45,976 bases of DNA from Candidatus Nanopelagicaceae bacterium. GTDB taxonomy: Bacteria > Actinomycetota > Actinomycetes > Nanopelagicales > Nanopelagicaceae. Positions within the stretch are counted from its first letter, which is position 1, and each line of letters opens with the position of its first letter. The DNA lies in the NCBI GenBank assembly GCA_947454735.1, contig CANGLK010000008.1, positions 1 through 45,976 on the forward strand, written 5' to 3'. Below the pieces are notes generated by a model. It was not told the DNA's origin, ran no database searches, and was given only the letters and a program-made list of their open reading frames with translations. Positions 33,641 to 42,649 of this stretch are shown one piece after another. The translations under genes were made by a program, and so were the position numbers.

Positions 33641-34729
33641 CGATCCCTGACGGATTACCAACTTCTCAACAATTGCATTAATTGCCTTTGCGCTCTCGCT
33701 CTCTGGTGCGCTGACAACTACTGGTGCGCCTTGATCTCCACCTTCGCGAAGATCAACGTTAAATGGAACTTTGCCCATCAAGGGAACATCGCCACCGACG
33801 AGAGTGGTCAATCTACGTGAAGTCTCTTCTCCCCCGCCTGTACCGAAGAGGGCCATCTCTTCCCCGCATTTGGAGCAGGAAACTGCAGACATATTTTCAA
33901 TGACGCCGATAACGCGCTGATGAATCTGGTGTGCGATTCGTCCTGCACGTTCTGCAACTTCAGCGGCAGCAACTTGTGGAGTCGTAATAACAACTATCTC
34001 TGATGTAGGAATCAATTGGCCGAGTGAGATTGCAAGGTCACCGGTTCCTGGTGGTAGATCGATGTAGAGGATGTCGAGATCGCCCCAGTAAGCATCAGAG
34101 AGGAGCTGTTCTAGAACACGGTGCAAGAGCGGACCGCGATAGGCAATCGCATCAGAGCGCTCAGGCTTAAACATCTCCATTGAAACAACTTTGACTCCAT
34201 ATGCTTCAAGAGGAATAAACATCTGATCAATAGCAGTGGGACGCTGTCCCATAAGGCCCATGAGGCGTGGAATCGAATGTCCGTAGACATCTGCATCGAG
34301 GATTCCGACGCGAAGGCCTTTCTGGGCCGATGCGACGGCGAGGTTTGCAGTCAGAGATGACTTACCAACTCCACCCTTACCTGATGCAACTCCGATGACT
34401 CGAGTCAGTGAATCTTTCTGAGCAAATGAGATAAATGCTTCACGGCCGTTACGAAGGAGCTTCTTGATATTTGCTCGCTGCTCTTCATTCATCACGCCAA
34501 AGTTAATTACTACCTCTGAAACACCAGCGACGGTGAGCGCCGCCTTCTCGATATCGGTCTTGAGGCGATCGCGCATTGGACAACCAGAGATAGTCAGAAG
34601 AATTGTGAGATTTACAGTCGAACCGCTCTGCTCGATAGATTCAACCATTCCGAGTTCGGTAATGGAACGGTGAAGCTCTGGGTCATTGACCTTTGAGAGT
34701 GCTTCGAAGAGGGCTGCTGTCTCGCTCAT
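33611..34729 (-). CDS. mrp: Mrp/ApbC family Fe-S cluster carrier ATPase
   Basis: This 372-residue protein has an N-terminal MIP18/DUF59 domain (about 1-85, with GCPMRDRL) and a deviant Walker A ASGKGGVGKSSLT with both lysines (K118, K123), followed by LYIDLPPGTGD and the cluster-binding CSKC (C285, C288). It carries Fe-S clusters to target enzymes in the cytosol. It starts four bases inside tatB (ATGA). The last 10 codons (GSLLGVRLGLA) overlap the convergent DUF1003 end. It closes the pepA-OMT-htrA-tatB-mrp run. Confidence 0.95.
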   Translation of the reverse strand: MSETAALFEALSKVNDPELHRSITELGMVESIEQSGSTVNLTILLTISGCPMRDRLKTDIEKAALTVAGVSEVVINFGVMNEEQRANIKKLLRNGREAFISFAQKDSLTRVIGVASGKGGVGKSSLTANLAVASAQKGLRVGILDADVYGHSIPRLMGLMGQRPTAIDQMFIPLEAYGVKVVSMEMFKPERSDAIAYRGPLLHRVLEQLLSDAYWGDLDILYIDLPPGTGDLAISLGQLIPTSEIVVITTPQVAAAEVAERAGRIAHQIHQRVIGVIENMSAVSCSKCGEEMALFGTGGGEETSRRLTTLVGGDVPLMGKVPFNVDLREGGDQGAPVVVSAPESESAKAINAIVEKLVIRQGSLLGVRLGLA

Positions 34730-35031
34730 AGAAGATCGGGATCGATCTTGCTCTCAGGGCGAACCTTTGGCTTTGCTGGTCCCTCATCAAGTGCTGCATC
34801 AATCTGCTTCTTTACAAATGTCTTTGGATTGAGATCGGCAGGCTTGAGATCTTCAAAGCCAGGGCCGAGATTCTCTTTCAACTCATTTGTTGCGGTAGTT
34901 GCAAGGCCACGTAGCTTCTTCACAATCTTCGCAGCTTCAACTGCAAATTGAGGCAACTTATCTGGCCCAACAAGGACCATTGCCAAGATTGCAAGACCAA
35001 GAATCTCGCCTGCACCGAAGTCGAAGAACAT
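34726..35031 (-). CDS. tatB: Sec-independent protein translocase TatB
   Basis: This is a 101-residue Tat component. One N-terminal membrane helix with the hinge Gly-Pro (ILGLAILAMVLVGPDKLPQF, about 10-29) is followed by an amphipathic helix and a charged tail. Placement between htrA and mrp matches the mycobacterial tatB neighbourhood (Rv1223-Rv1224-Rv1229c), which favours TatB over TatA. It overlaps mrp by four bases and follows htrA by 17 bases. Confidence 0.9.
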   Translation of the reverse strand: MFFDFGAGEILGLAILAMVLVGPDKLPQFAVEAAKIVKKLRGLATTATNELKENLGPGFEDLKPADLNPKTFVKKQIDAALDEGPAKPKVRPESKIDPDLL

Positions 35032-35048
35032 AGAGGAACCTTATCGTT

Positions 35049-36164
35049 CTACTTGCCGGCTGTCAGGATAAGAGTTGCCTGATAATTCTTGCTATTTCGC
35101 GTGTACTTCACGAGAACTGAATCTCCCACATCGTGTGAACGCACAGCGACGATGAGTTCTTCAGGGCTTGTGATTGCACGGCCATCAAATTCATAGATGA
35201 GATCTCCTGGCTTAAGTCCTGCCTTTGCAGCCGGGCCTCCCGCCATGACTGCGACACCCTTAGATGAGATGAGCGCACCTTTCCCAGTCACTGACATATC
35301 TACCGAGACGCCAATGATTGGGTATGTTGCTTTACCATTCTTAATTAATTGATCTGCAGTTTTGCGAGCCTGATTAATTGGAATTGCAAAACCAAGTCCG
35401 ATAGATCCAGTTTGCGAGCCAAGGGCCGATCCAAGGGTTGCAATTGCAGAGTTAACGCCAATTACTGCACCAGTTGCATCAACGAGCGGGCCGCCTGAAT
35501 TTCCTGGATTGATTGCGGCATCAGTCTGAAGCGCATTGATAAATGAGTTGTCAGTTGCAGATTCTCCAGCGGTAACTGCACGATCTTTTGCGCTGATGAT
35601 TCCAAGTGTGACAGTGCCTTGAAGTCCAAGCGGTGAACCGATTGCTAATACTGAATCTCCTACAGCCACCTTCTCGCTATCTCCAAATTGAAGTGCGGGA
35701 AGAGAATGGTTTGAGACTCGCAAGACTGCAAGGTCGTAAGAGGTATCGCGACCAACAACTGTTGCATCATAAGAAGTTCCATCTTGAAGTCGTACCGTGA
35801 TGCTTCCACCGCTTGTCACTGCAGATGCGATCACGTGGTTATTTGTGAGGATATATCCGTCGCTTGAGATGACGAAGCCAGAACCTGTTGCTCCCCCATC
35901 GGCATCTTTAGCTTCAATCGATACAACTGAAGGGAGAACACGCTTTGCAATTCCTGCGACAGAGTCTGCAGGACGTTCGATTACGGAATTTGATTTAACG
36001 AGCTTGGTTGAATATCCAAAGAGAGATCCGCTTGATGAAGCGCCAAAGGCTCCACCAATAACTCCGACAACGAGGGCGAGAACGATTGCTGTTCGAAGTG
36101 AAATCGACTTACTCGTTGATGATGGTGCGCTCCACCATGGACCCTGTGCGCCAAAGTTGCTCAT
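35049..36164 (-). CDS. htrA: HtrA/DegP-like membrane-anchored serine protease with PDZ
   Basis: This is a 371-residue envelope protease. A TM anchor (about 25-42) precedes a trypsin-like domain with triad H110 (LTNNHVIA), D144 (SYDLAVLR) and S223 (INPGNSGGPL), then a PDZ domain (about 285-371). The N-terminus before the anchor is short; the large cytosolic region of mycobacterial HtrA is missing. It degrades or refolds damaged exported proteins. In mycobacteria sigE and rseA lie just upstream; here the O-methyltransferase is adjacent, with a 12-base gap. Confidence 0.93.
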   Translation of the reverse strand: MSNFGAQGPWWSAPSSTSKSISLRTAIVLALVVGVIGGAFGASSSGSLFGYSTKLVKSNSVIERPADSVAGIAKRVLPSVVSIEAKDADGGATGSGFVISSDGYILTNNHVIASAVTSGGSITVRLQDGTSYDATVVGRDTSYDLAVLRVSNHSLPALQFGDSEKVAVGDSVLAIGSPLGLQGTVTLGIISAKDRAVTAGESATDNSFINALQTDAAINPGNSGGPLVDATGAVIGVNSAIATLGSALGSQTGSIGLGFAIPINQARKTADQLIKNGKATYPIIGVSVDMSVTGKGALISSKGVAVMAGGPAAKAGLKPGDLIYEFDGRAITSPEELIVAVRSHDVGDSVLVKYTRNSKNYQATLILTAGK

Positions 36165-36176
36165 ACGAGTAGTTTC

Positions 36177-36803
36177 CTACAACTTGGTGGCGAGTAACAA
36201 ACCATCGCCGACGGGGATAAGCGCAGTTGCCCAATTCTCTAAGTCAGCTTTCAGCGTCTTCCCAGCTTCTCGAAGCGCGATTGTCTTTGGATCGCGCTGA
36301 GCAGGATCTGAAACCTTGCTGCCTCCAAAAAAGTTATCGATGACGAAGACGCCGCCACTGCGAAGTATGCGTTGAGCCTCTGCAATGGCGTAGATCAAAT
36401 CTTCCGGATTATGGCGATAGACAACTAAGTCATATGCGCGATCGGTGAGCTTTGTCATCACCTCCATCACTGGATTGGTGATTAAGCGAAAACGTGATGG
36501 CGCAATCTCAGCTTCAGTCAGAGCCAACTTTGCAATCGAGCTATGTTCCATCTCATCATCGATTGATGTAAGAGTTCCGGATTTCAACATTCCATCAAGG
36601 AGCCAGAGAGATCCAACACCAGAACCGGTGCCCACTTCTACAACAGATTGTGCTTTCAGGAGCTGTGCGAGAAATGCGAGATATGCACCTGCGCCCTGCG
36701 TGAGATCGGTGGTGCCAATTTCTACGCCACGAGCTCGAGCTGCGAGCTTGATCGCATCCTCAGCAATAAAGCCCTCTGCATAGGAGTGCGGATCAGTAAT
36801 CAT
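36177..36803 (-). CDS. O-methyltransferase (class I, SAM-dependent)
   Basis: This 208-residue member of the O-methyltransferase family 3 (Rv1220c-like) has the SAM motif VVEVGTGSGVGSLWLL, the acidic TSIDDEMEH and the post-core VIDNFFGGS. Such enzymes methylate catechol-type or unknown small molecules with divalent metal. ATG 36803 overlaps the pepA stop by four bases (ATGA); an in-frame start at 36821 would overlap further and is less likely. The natural substrate is unknown. Confidence 0.9.
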   Translation of the reverse strand: MITDPHSYAEGFIAEDAIKLAARARGVEIGTTDLTQGAGAYLAFLAQLLKAQSVVEVGTGSGVGSLWLLDGMLKSGTLTSIDDEMEHSSIAKLALTEAEIAPSRFRLITNPVMEVMTKLTDRAYDLVVYRHNPEDLIYAIAEAQRILRSGGVFVIDNFFGGSKVSDPAQRDPKTIALREAGKTLKADLENWATALIPVGDGLLLATKL

Positions 36804-38197
36804 GAGAGCGACAATATCCAATCAACGAGCAAACGGACGCCATATCCGGTTCCACCCTTTGGATTTTCTCCAGAATCTGACTCTGAACGAGCTGTTCCCG
36901 CAATATCAAGGTGAACCCACTTACGGTCACCAACGAAATGCTCGAGGTAGAGTGCAGCGGTAACAGATCCCGCTGAGTAATCATGCTTATCTGCTGCATG
37001 ATTGAGATCTGCGACATCGCTATCGAGTGAATCTACATAATCATCGACGAGCGGCATATGCCAGACCCGCTCACCTGAAGCTTCGCCGACCGCGCTGAGC
37101 TGAGCTGCCAACTTATTGTCGCGGGTATACATCGCTGCAAATTGGCGACCGAGGCCGAGAGTGGCGGCGCCTGTAAGAGTTGCGATATCTACGAGGTAAT
37201 CAGGGTCGAGATTTTGATCTGCATAAGCCAAGCCATCTGCGAGAACTAATCGCCCTTCGGCATCGGTATTGATAATTTCAACTGTTGTTCCGCCATATTG
37301 AGTGATGATGTCAGATGGTCGTTGCGAAGTACCTGAGAGTGCATTCTCTGCACACATCATAAGAACGGTAACGCGGATATTTGGCTGAAGATCTGCAATG
37401 GCAGAAATTGCACCGAGAGCTGCAGCAGATCCTGCCATGTCGCTCTTCATTGGGGCCATCATGTCGTAAGGGCGCTTGAGTGAAACTCCACCAGTGTCGT
37501 AAGTAATTCCTTTTCCAACAATCACCACATGAGGAAGCGCATGAGCGCCCTTCACCTTTGACTTTGCAATCTTCTTAGGGATGTAAGAGATCTCTATAAA
37601 ACGAGGACCAGGATTTGGTGAAGACATTCCTACTGCGACAAGCCCACCGAATGGCGCGAGCGCCTTACCTTCAAGAACCTTGATAGCCAGACCTTTGCTA
37701 TCTGCAATCTTCTTTGCCTCTTGCGCCATCCACAGTGGAGTCTTGATGTTTGAAGGTGTGTGAATTAAGTCGCGAGTTGCAACGAGCGCTTGTGCCATTG
37801 CATCAGCTTCTGCGAGAGCGCCAATTTCATTGGTTGCGATTGAGAAAGTTGGAATCTCAGCAGGAGTTGATGTCTTGAGATTCCATATATAGGCGCCAAG
37901 AACCATTGAGATTGCATGGGCTTTTACTTCAGCCTTCTTAGTTGGAAGAAGTGAGATGAGATTAAGAGCTTTGCCACGGACTTTGCGCCCTAGCGCTGCA
38001 CCCGCTGCTCGAAAATCTTTCAGCGATTGATCGCCCAGCCCTACAAGGTAGAGGCGATCCATCTCAGTATCGGCGTGAAGAACTGGAATCTCAAAGAGCT
38101 CGCCAGCTTTAGCTGTTGGAGAGAAGAATGAAACTTCATCGAGAAGGTTGATTTCAAAAAGTTTCTCAATTGAAGAAATAAGTGAGGCCTTACCCAC
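36800..38197 (-). CDS. pepA: leucyl aminopeptidase (M17), start codon uncertain
   Basis: PepA removes N-terminal residues in the cytosol and usually forms a hexamer. Counted from GTG 38197 (465 residues), the metal and catalytic residues are K229 and D234 (VGKGITYDTGG), K241, D253 (MKSDMAG), D312 and E314 (NTDAEGRLVLADGL) and R316. The GTG start removes the first beta strand of the N-domain. About 32 codons upstream in frame encode LLGGDLLALGFIKSAEGEIS, which resembles the missing strand, but there is no ATG, GTG or TTG before the stop at 38351. An ATT at 38291-38293 is the best candidate for the true start. The 3' end overlaps the O-methyltransferase by four bases. Confidence 0.9.
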   Translation of the reverse strand: MGKASLISSIEKLFEINLLDEVSFFSPTAKAGELFEIPVLHADTEMDRLYLVGLGDQSLKDFRAAGAALGRKVRGKALNLISLLPTKKAEVKAHAISMVLGAYIWNLKTSTPAEIPTFSIATNEIGALAEADAMAQALVATRDLIHTPSNIKTPLWMAQEAKKIADSKGLAIKVLEGKALAPFGGLVAVGMSSPNPGPRFIEISYIPKKIAKSKVKGAHALPHVVIVGKGITYDTGGVSLKRPYDMMAPMKSDMAGSAAALGAISAIADLQPNIRVTVLMMCAENALSGTSQRPSDIITQYGGTTVEIINTDAEGRLVLADGLAYADQNLDPDYLVDIATLTGAATLGLGRQFAAMYTRDNKLAAQLSAVGEASGERVWHMPLVDDYVDSLDSDVADLNHAADKHDYSAGSVTAALYLEHFVGDRKWVHLDIAGTARSESDSGENPKGGTGYGVRLLVDWILSLS

Positions 38198-38304
38198 AAA
38201 TGAGATCTCACCCTCTGCGCTCTTGATAAAACCAAGTGCGAGGAGATCGCCGCCGAGAAGTGAGTCGAGATCTGGGCTGACTGAGTGGAGAATTTCTTTA
38301 GGCC

Positions 38305-38484
38305 TTACTTCTTGATAAGGGCTACAGCGGCTTCGAGAGCTGCGCTGAGGTTATTGGCTTCCTGAGGATTGAGCTCAACTACGAGGCGTCCTCCGCCTTC
38401 GAGTGGAATTCGCATAACGAGGGAACGTGCTTCCTTCGTTACTTCCATTGGGCCATCACCAGTGCGGGGTTTCATTGCTGCCAT
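38305..38484 (-). CDS. DUF3117 family small protein
   Basis: This is a 59-residue protein reading MAAMKPRTGDGPMEVTKEAR, then SLVMRIPLEGGGRLVVELNP and a C-terminal helix ending in ALIKK. It is nearly identical in pattern to DUF3117 (Rv1211-like), found across actinobacteria at 55-60 residues. Likely a small beta-strand/helix fold; function is unknown. pepA follows closely. GATACT lies 5 bases before ATG and could be a leaderless -10, though the spacing is short and T1 is missing. Confidence 0.93.
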   Translation of the reverse strand: MAAMKPRTGDGPMEVTKEARSLVMRIPLEGGGRLVVELNPQEANNLSAALEAAVALIKK

Positions 38485-38537
38485 GGGATAAGTATCCCGT
38501 ATCGAACCCCTCTTATGGAAATCGGGATTGAGCGGAG

Positions 38538-38729
38538 TTAGAGCCCTAAATGTGCGCTAATTCGTCGCTTTCCGGATTCAATGACCACGATGACTGCACG
38601 TTCAGGAACGGCGAGAAGTGCAGCGATATCCCCCGAGCTCTTGCCCCGTAGGTAGTGAAGAGTCAGGATGATCCGTTCTTCCTCAGGCAGAGAGGAGAGC
38701 ATCTCTGCAATCGTCTGAGGGGAGCTCAT
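38538..38729 (-). CDS. sigma-70 region-4-like HTH protein (no region 2)
   Basis: This is a 63-residue protein consisting only of a sigma region 4-like fold: MLSSLPEEERIILTLHYLRG, then KSSGDIAALLAVPERAVIVV and a basic end ESGKRRISAHL. It has no region 2, so it cannot bind a -10 element or replace a sigma factor by itself; it may bind DNA, RNA polymerase or an anti-sigma. It follows SRPBCC by 11 bases and precedes DUF3117. It may be a sigE remnant, given that sigE is missing from the htrA locus. No Shine-Dalgarno is visible. Confidence 0.75.
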   Translation of the reverse strand: MSSPQTIAEMLSSLPEEERIILTLHYLRGKSSGDIAALLAVPERAVIVVIESGKRRISAHLGL

Positions 38730-38740
38730 AGGGATAGAGG

Positions 38741-39190
38741 TTACTCCAGTAGACGAGCAAATCGGGAGAGAGAAATCTTCACCCCGAGCCAGAGAAAGGG
38801 CTTAACCACGATAAAGAGCGGGCGCGGTGCGATGACCTCTTCTGACCAGTGAAAGGTAGTGTGGTTGTTATCGAGTGCAACAACTTCAAATGTGCCCGAG
38901 CCCTTAAGGATTTTGCCGTAGTGAATGACATCGCAGCGATGAGGCGGCTCCCATCGGGTGACCTCCATCAAATCGAGAAGTCCAAGAAATTTAAAACGCG
39001 GATAGAGGCGATAGAGCGGACCAGTAAATGCTTCAATCTTTACGCCGACGCCCTCAGATATTTCGCTAGTACGAGCCACTGTTGTCTGCAACATCCATTC
39101 GCCTTGGCTCTCCCAATCAGCGATAGAGCTCCAGACTTTTTGCGCTGGCGCCTTGATCAGAGTTGAGATTGCGATGTGGTTGCTATGCAC
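38741..39190 (-). CDS. SRPBCC superfamily (polyketide cyclase/START-like) protein
   Basis: This 149-residue protein has the fold pattern of SRPBCC lipid- or polyketide-binding proteins: HIAISTLIKAPAQKVWSSIA near the N-terminus, TRWEPPHRCDV in the middle, and a long C-terminal helix FLWLGVKISLSRFARLL. The ligand is unknown. Start is GTG 39190, overlapping the LOG stop by 8 bases; an upstream TTG at 39223 would extend into LOG. It is co-transcribed with LOG and the sigma-4-like gene. Confidence 0.8.
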   Translation of the reverse strand: MHSNHIAISTLIKAPAQKVWSSIADWESQGEWMLQTTVARTSEISEGVGVKIEAFTGPLYRLYPRFKFLGLLDLMEVTRWEPPHRCDVIHYGKILKGSGTFEVVALDNNHTTFHWSEEVIAPRPLFIVVKPFLWLGVKISLSRFARLLE

Positions 39191-39725
39191 TGTGGCTCTT
39201 AATAAATTCGAGAGTCTCTTCAACAGAAGTTGCCCAGAGAACTAAATCGCGCATTCCGGGTTTTACAAAAGATTGATCTTCAAGTTCGATTACAAGTTCA
39301 TGAAGTTTCTTATATACGCCGAATGGATCGAGAATGACAATCGGCTTGTTATGGAATCCAAGGTAGCGACCGACCCAAATCTCAATCAGCTCTTCTAAGG
39401 TGCCAAGTCCACCAGGAAGTGCGATAAATGCATCCGCTAACTCTTCAATCTTCGCCTTACGTGTTCGCATGGTGTCTACAACAACAAGCTCATCGCTATC
39501 GTGATCTGCAAACTCAATGTCGACCAACTTCTGCGGAATGATTCCAATTGTCTTGCCGCCCTTGCTGCGTGCACCTCGAGAGATTGCCCCCATTGAGGAG
39601 ATATGTCCTCCTCCGGAGACGAGCTCTGCCCCTGATTCAGCAATCGCAGCACCAAGTTCAAATGAGAGATCGATGAACTTAGGATCGATTGTGGGTGATG
39701 ATGAGCAGTACACGGCGATTCGCAT
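39183..39725 (-). CDS. LOG family protein (TIGR00730, cytokinin-riboside phosphoribohydrolase-like)
   Basis: This 180-residue Rossmann-fold protein has the LOG signature [14 protein letters not shown] and [18 protein letters not shown], with [12 protein letters not shown] early. LOG enzymes release adenine or cytokinin bases from nucleotide monophosphates; in actinobacteria (Rv1205) the enzyme makes cytokinin-type adenines. ATG 39725 has TATCCT 7 bases upstream within a palindrome shared with dapD. It heads LOG-SRPBCC-sigma-4-like. Confidence 0.9.
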   Translation of the reverse strand: MRIAVYCSSSPTIDPKFIDLSFELGAAIAESGAELVSGGGHISSMGAISRGARSKGGKTIGIIPQKLVDIEFADHDSDELVVVDTMRTRKAKIEELADAFIALPGGLGTLEELIEIWVGRYLGFHNKPIVILDPFGVYKKLHELVIELEDQSFVKPGMRDLVLWATSVEETLEFIKSHSA

Positions 39726-39729
39726 ATAC

Positions 39730-39760
39730 AGAAGGATAGGGCTTCAACGACTATCCTTCT
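39730..39760. promoter_or_regulatory. palindromic divergent promoter of LOG and dapD
   Basis: AGAAGGATAG (39730-39739) and CTATCCTTCT (39751-39760) form a perfect 10-bp inverted repeat with an 11-base spacer. Each arm contains TATCCT reading outward, and each hexamer is exactly 7 bases from its ATG (39725 on minus, 39765 on plus). Both genes should be leaderless. Confidence 0.65.
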
Positions 39761-39764
39761 TCCC

Positions 39765-40682
39765 ATGTCATCACTTGCGCACGGTCATGGAATTGCAACT
39801 CTCGCTGGATCAACAGTGTTGGATGTCTGGTTTCCAGCTCCAGCGCTAGGAGCACTTGCCGGTTCACCTGATGCCTCACTCTCTGCGCTTGCCGTAGCAG
39901 ATGCTGATCGTGGCGTTGCTCGTGAAGTGGTCTCTATCGAGATTGACCTGACACAGGCTCCTGCAGATGCCAAGGATGCATATCTTCGACTACATCTTCT
40001 TTCTCATCGTTTAGTTAAGCCACATGGTCAATCACTCGATGGAATCTTTGGTCTGCTCTCAAACGTTGTCTGGACTTCAGTAGGTCCTTGTGCAGTAGAA
40101 GGTTTTGAACTTACTCGTGCGCGCCTCAAGGCGAAGTATGGAAACGTAACCGTTTACAGCGTCGATAAGTTCCCACGTATGGTGGATTACGTCATCCCAT
40201 CAGGCGTCCGTATTGCAGATGCAGATCGCGTACGACTTGGTGCGCACCTTGCATCAGGCACAACAATCATGCATGAAGGTTTTGTTAACTTTAATGCCGG
40301 AACTCTTGGCGCATCAATGGTTGAGGGTCGCATCTCTGCAGGAGTTGTTGTTGGAGATGGCACAGATGTCGGTGGCGGTGCATCGATCATGGGAACGCTC
40401 AGCGGTGGAGGAAAAGAAGTAATCTCTATCGGCGAGAAGTGCCTGCTCGGCGCAAACTCTGGACTTGGGATCTCTCTTGGAGATAACTGTGTCATTGAAG
40501 CCGGTACTTACATCACAGCTGCAGCGAAGATAACTCTTCCCGATGGCGAAGTTGTTAAGGCAGGCACGCTCTCAGGTGCAAATGATCTTCTCTTCCGTCG
40601 CAATTCATTAACTGGCGGACTCGAAGCTGTCATGCGCACAGGTACATGGGGCGGGCTTAACTCATTACTGCACGCTAACTAA
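39765..40682 (+). CDS. dapD: tetrahydrodipicolinate N-succinyltransferase DapD
   Basis: DapD succinylates tetrahydrodipicolinate in lysine/DAP synthesis and feeds DapC (21.7 kb). The 305-residue protein is the actinobacterial form: an N-terminal domain with [20 protein letters not shown] and a left-handed beta-helix with [52 protein letters not shown] and [21 protein letters not shown] leaderless -10 (TATCCT) precedes it within a palindrome. The last 8 bases overlap the convergent SpoIID-like gene. Confidence 0.95.
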   Translation: MSSLAHGHGIATLAGSTVLDVWFPAPALGALAGSPDASLSALAVADADRGVAREVVSIEIDLTQAPADAKDAYLRLHLLSHRLVKPHGQSLDGIFGLLSNVVWTSVGPCAVEGFELTRARLKAKYGNVTVYSVDKFPRMVDYVIPSGVRIADADRVRLGAHLASGTTIMHEGFVNFNAGTLGASMVEGRISAGVVVGDGTDVGGGASIMGTLSGGGKEVISIGEKCLLGANSGLGISLGDNCVIEAGTYITAAAKITLPDGEVVKAGTLSGANDLLFRRNSLTGGLEAVMRTGTWGGLNSLLHAN

Positions 40683-41856
40683 CTGGCGTAAACCACGGTG
40701 AAGGTAACTTCACTCGACTTCTAAATGTATCTCCGCGCAAGATCTTTGAAACTCCATCTATTGACGTTCCCTTTATCCAGGTAACTGCACCTGCACTATT
40801 TCGGGAAAGAATCTCAATAGATGTGACATTGGGCAGAACGAAAGCTGCGGCGACCAATTGCTGAGACGTTGAAGCCTTCCATGAAGCAAAGCGCGGATTG
40901 AGTTTCATATCCACACTTGCAGTATCAGAGACAGATTGTGTGTAACTCGTGAATCCTCCCCATGCATCTGCAGTCGTCTGTGTTGCGCCACCGGAGGATG
41001 AGAAGAAGTAAGCCTGGATTGGTTTTCCGCCACTAAGAATTGCCAAGCCGGTCGATGAATCAACTACCGTGCGAAGAACTGCTGCGCGCCATAGCTGGCC
41101 AATCTTCGCCTCTGATTCTTTTGTGAAACCTACAAAGTTTTGATCTGCAATATGCGCATAGAGATGGCAGTCGCATGAAGCCTTAATTGAGTCCATCTTT
41201 GAAAGGGCATAACTTCGAGATGCAATGGTCTGTGCCTCTAGAACTGCAGAGGGCCAATTAGATGCTATCTCGCTAATTCCAAGCAAGTACTCATCATGAA
41301 GGGCCAATGAAGTTGTTACTTCAAGAGCTCCTTTAACGACTTTGATTTGAATAAGGCCGTATCTCAATCGCTCTGTTGTTCCGGATTCAGAGACGGTGAC
41401 CACAGGTACGGCTCCCCCGCTCCATCGGAGAGTGAGAAGGCTTGAATTAAAACCTTGAATTGTCTTGAGATCAGGCGAGATAGCAAGAGTGAGTTTCTTG
41501 TTATTAGCAATTGTTGCTAGTTGGATATCGCCTGAAAATAGTTGAAGTGAGGTCCCTGCAGAAGTTGTAGAGAAAGTTACCGTCTTGAGCGCATGACCAA
41601 CATTGACTCGGATTGTTGCGGTATCGATTACGGGAAGTACATCTACATTCTTGTAGTAGTACTTCAGAATTGCTGTTGCGCTTTCGCCAGCTGTTGCTCG
41701 CGCTTTCGCGCCAATCTGGCTCATTCCAACGCCATGGCCATATCCAGCGCCAGTAAAGTTAAAGGTTGCAGGGACTTCGACGCCTTCTGCGGGTGAAATC
41801 AAAGTCAGCGCAAGTGCTGCGCTGAGGAGCGGAAGAAACTTCTTAAACGTCCTCAT
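40675..41856 (-). CDS. SpoIID/LytB-domain secreted protein
   Basis: This is a 393-residue secreted protein with a signal peptide (about 4-24, [20 protein letters not shown]). The SpoIID motif block [17 protein letters not shown] and ILKYYYKN lies near the N-terminus (about 38-70), and the core [28 protein letters not shown] and [18 protein letters not shown] follows later. This is the permuted arrangement known from actinobacteria. SpoIID proteins cut or activate cutting of peptidoglycan glycan strands. ATG 41856 overlaps the ABC ATPase stop by 14 bases, so it belongs to the exporter operon. Confidence 0.85.
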   Translation of the reverse strand: MRTFKKFLPLLSAALALTLISPAEGVEVPATFNFTGAGYGHGVGMSQIGAKARATAGESATAILKYYYKNVDVLPVIDTATIRVNVGHALKTVTFSTTSAGTSLQLFSGDIQLATIANNKKLTLAISPDLKTIQGFNSSLLTLRWSGGAVPVVTVSESGTTERLRYGLIQIKVVKGALEVTTSLALHDEYLLGISEIASNWPSAVLEAQTIASRSYALSKMDSIKASCDCHLYAHIADQNFVGFTKESEAKIGQLWRAAVLRTVVDSSTGLAILSGGKPIQAYFFSSSGGATQTTADAWGGFTSYTQSVSDTASVDMKLNPRFASWKASTSQQLVAAAFVLPNVTSIEILSRNSAGAVTWIKGTSIDGVSKILRGDTFRSRVKLPSPWFTPVS

Positions 41857-42649
41857 CAGAGGATGCGCTCTTTCCGACATTCATAAACTTCTGATATTCA
41901 GCAATCACATCAGCGGGCTTACCGCGCGCCATTAATGTGCCCTTATTGAGCCAGATCACTTCATTACAGAGATCTTCAATTGTGGCAAGTGCGTGGCTGA
42001 CGAGAATCAGTGCGCGATCTGCAGTGCGAAGCTCTTTCATACGATTGAGTGACTTCTCTTTAAATTTTGCATCTCCAGTACTGAGCGCTTCATCAACAAT
42101 CAAAATATCTGGCTCGACAATTGCAGCTACAGAGAATGCAAGGCGTGCATACATGCCCGATGAGTATGTGCGCATAGGCGCATCAATCGCCTCTCCCAAT
42201 TCGGAGAAAGCTGCGATTGCCTCAAATTTCTCATCAATTTCAGCGCGAGACATACCTGCCGCAAGACCGCCGAGATAGACGTTTTCGCGTCCCGTCATTG
42301 ATGGATTGAATCCGACACCGAGTGCGAGAAGTGTTGAGACGCTTCCATACACTTCGATGCGCCCCTTTGTTGGTGGAACGATTCCTGAAATGACGCGCAT
42401 GAGTGATGATTTGCCGGCACCGTTGGAACCGATGATTCCAAGAACTGTTCCATAGTGGACATCGAGAGTGACTCCATTGAGCGCTTGAACGGTGCGAGTG
42501 TGCTTCTTACCGCGACCGAGCGACTTCAAACGTGCTTTGAGAGTTGGCTTCTTATCAATCGAAGTTGTGTAGGTCAGCCCAAGATCTTGAACCGATACGG
42601 CGATAGCGCCTCGAGAATGGTCGTGGTTAAAGTCGGACAGCGAAATCAC
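41843..42649 (-). CDS. Wzt-like polysaccharide ABC exporter ATPase
   Basis: This 268-residue ABC protein has Walker A GIIGSNGAGKSSLMRVI, ABC signature YSSGMYARLAFS, Walker B DILIVDEALSTGD and H-loop LVSHALATIEDL. The combination is typical of O-antigen/teichoic-acid exporters (Wzt, TagH, Rv3781). It ends soon after the nucleotide-binding domain, so there is no C-terminal glycan-binding domain. I chose GTG 42649 (23-base overlap with the permease); an in-frame TTG at 42682 is possible. It pairs with the upstream permease. Confidence 0.88.
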   Translation of the reverse strand: MISLSDFNHDHSRGAIAVSVQDLGLTYTTSIDKKPTLKARLKSLGRGKKHTRTVQALNGVTLDVHYGTVLGIIGSNGAGKSSLMRVISGIVPPTKGRIEVYGSVSTLLALGVGFNPSMTGRENVYLGGLAAGMSRAEIDEKFEAIAAFSELGEAIDAPMRTYSSGMYARLAFSVAAIVEPDILIVDEALSTGDAKFKEKSLNRMKELRTADRALILVSHALATIEDLCNEVIWLNKGTLMARGKPADVIAEYQKFMNVGKSASSDEDV

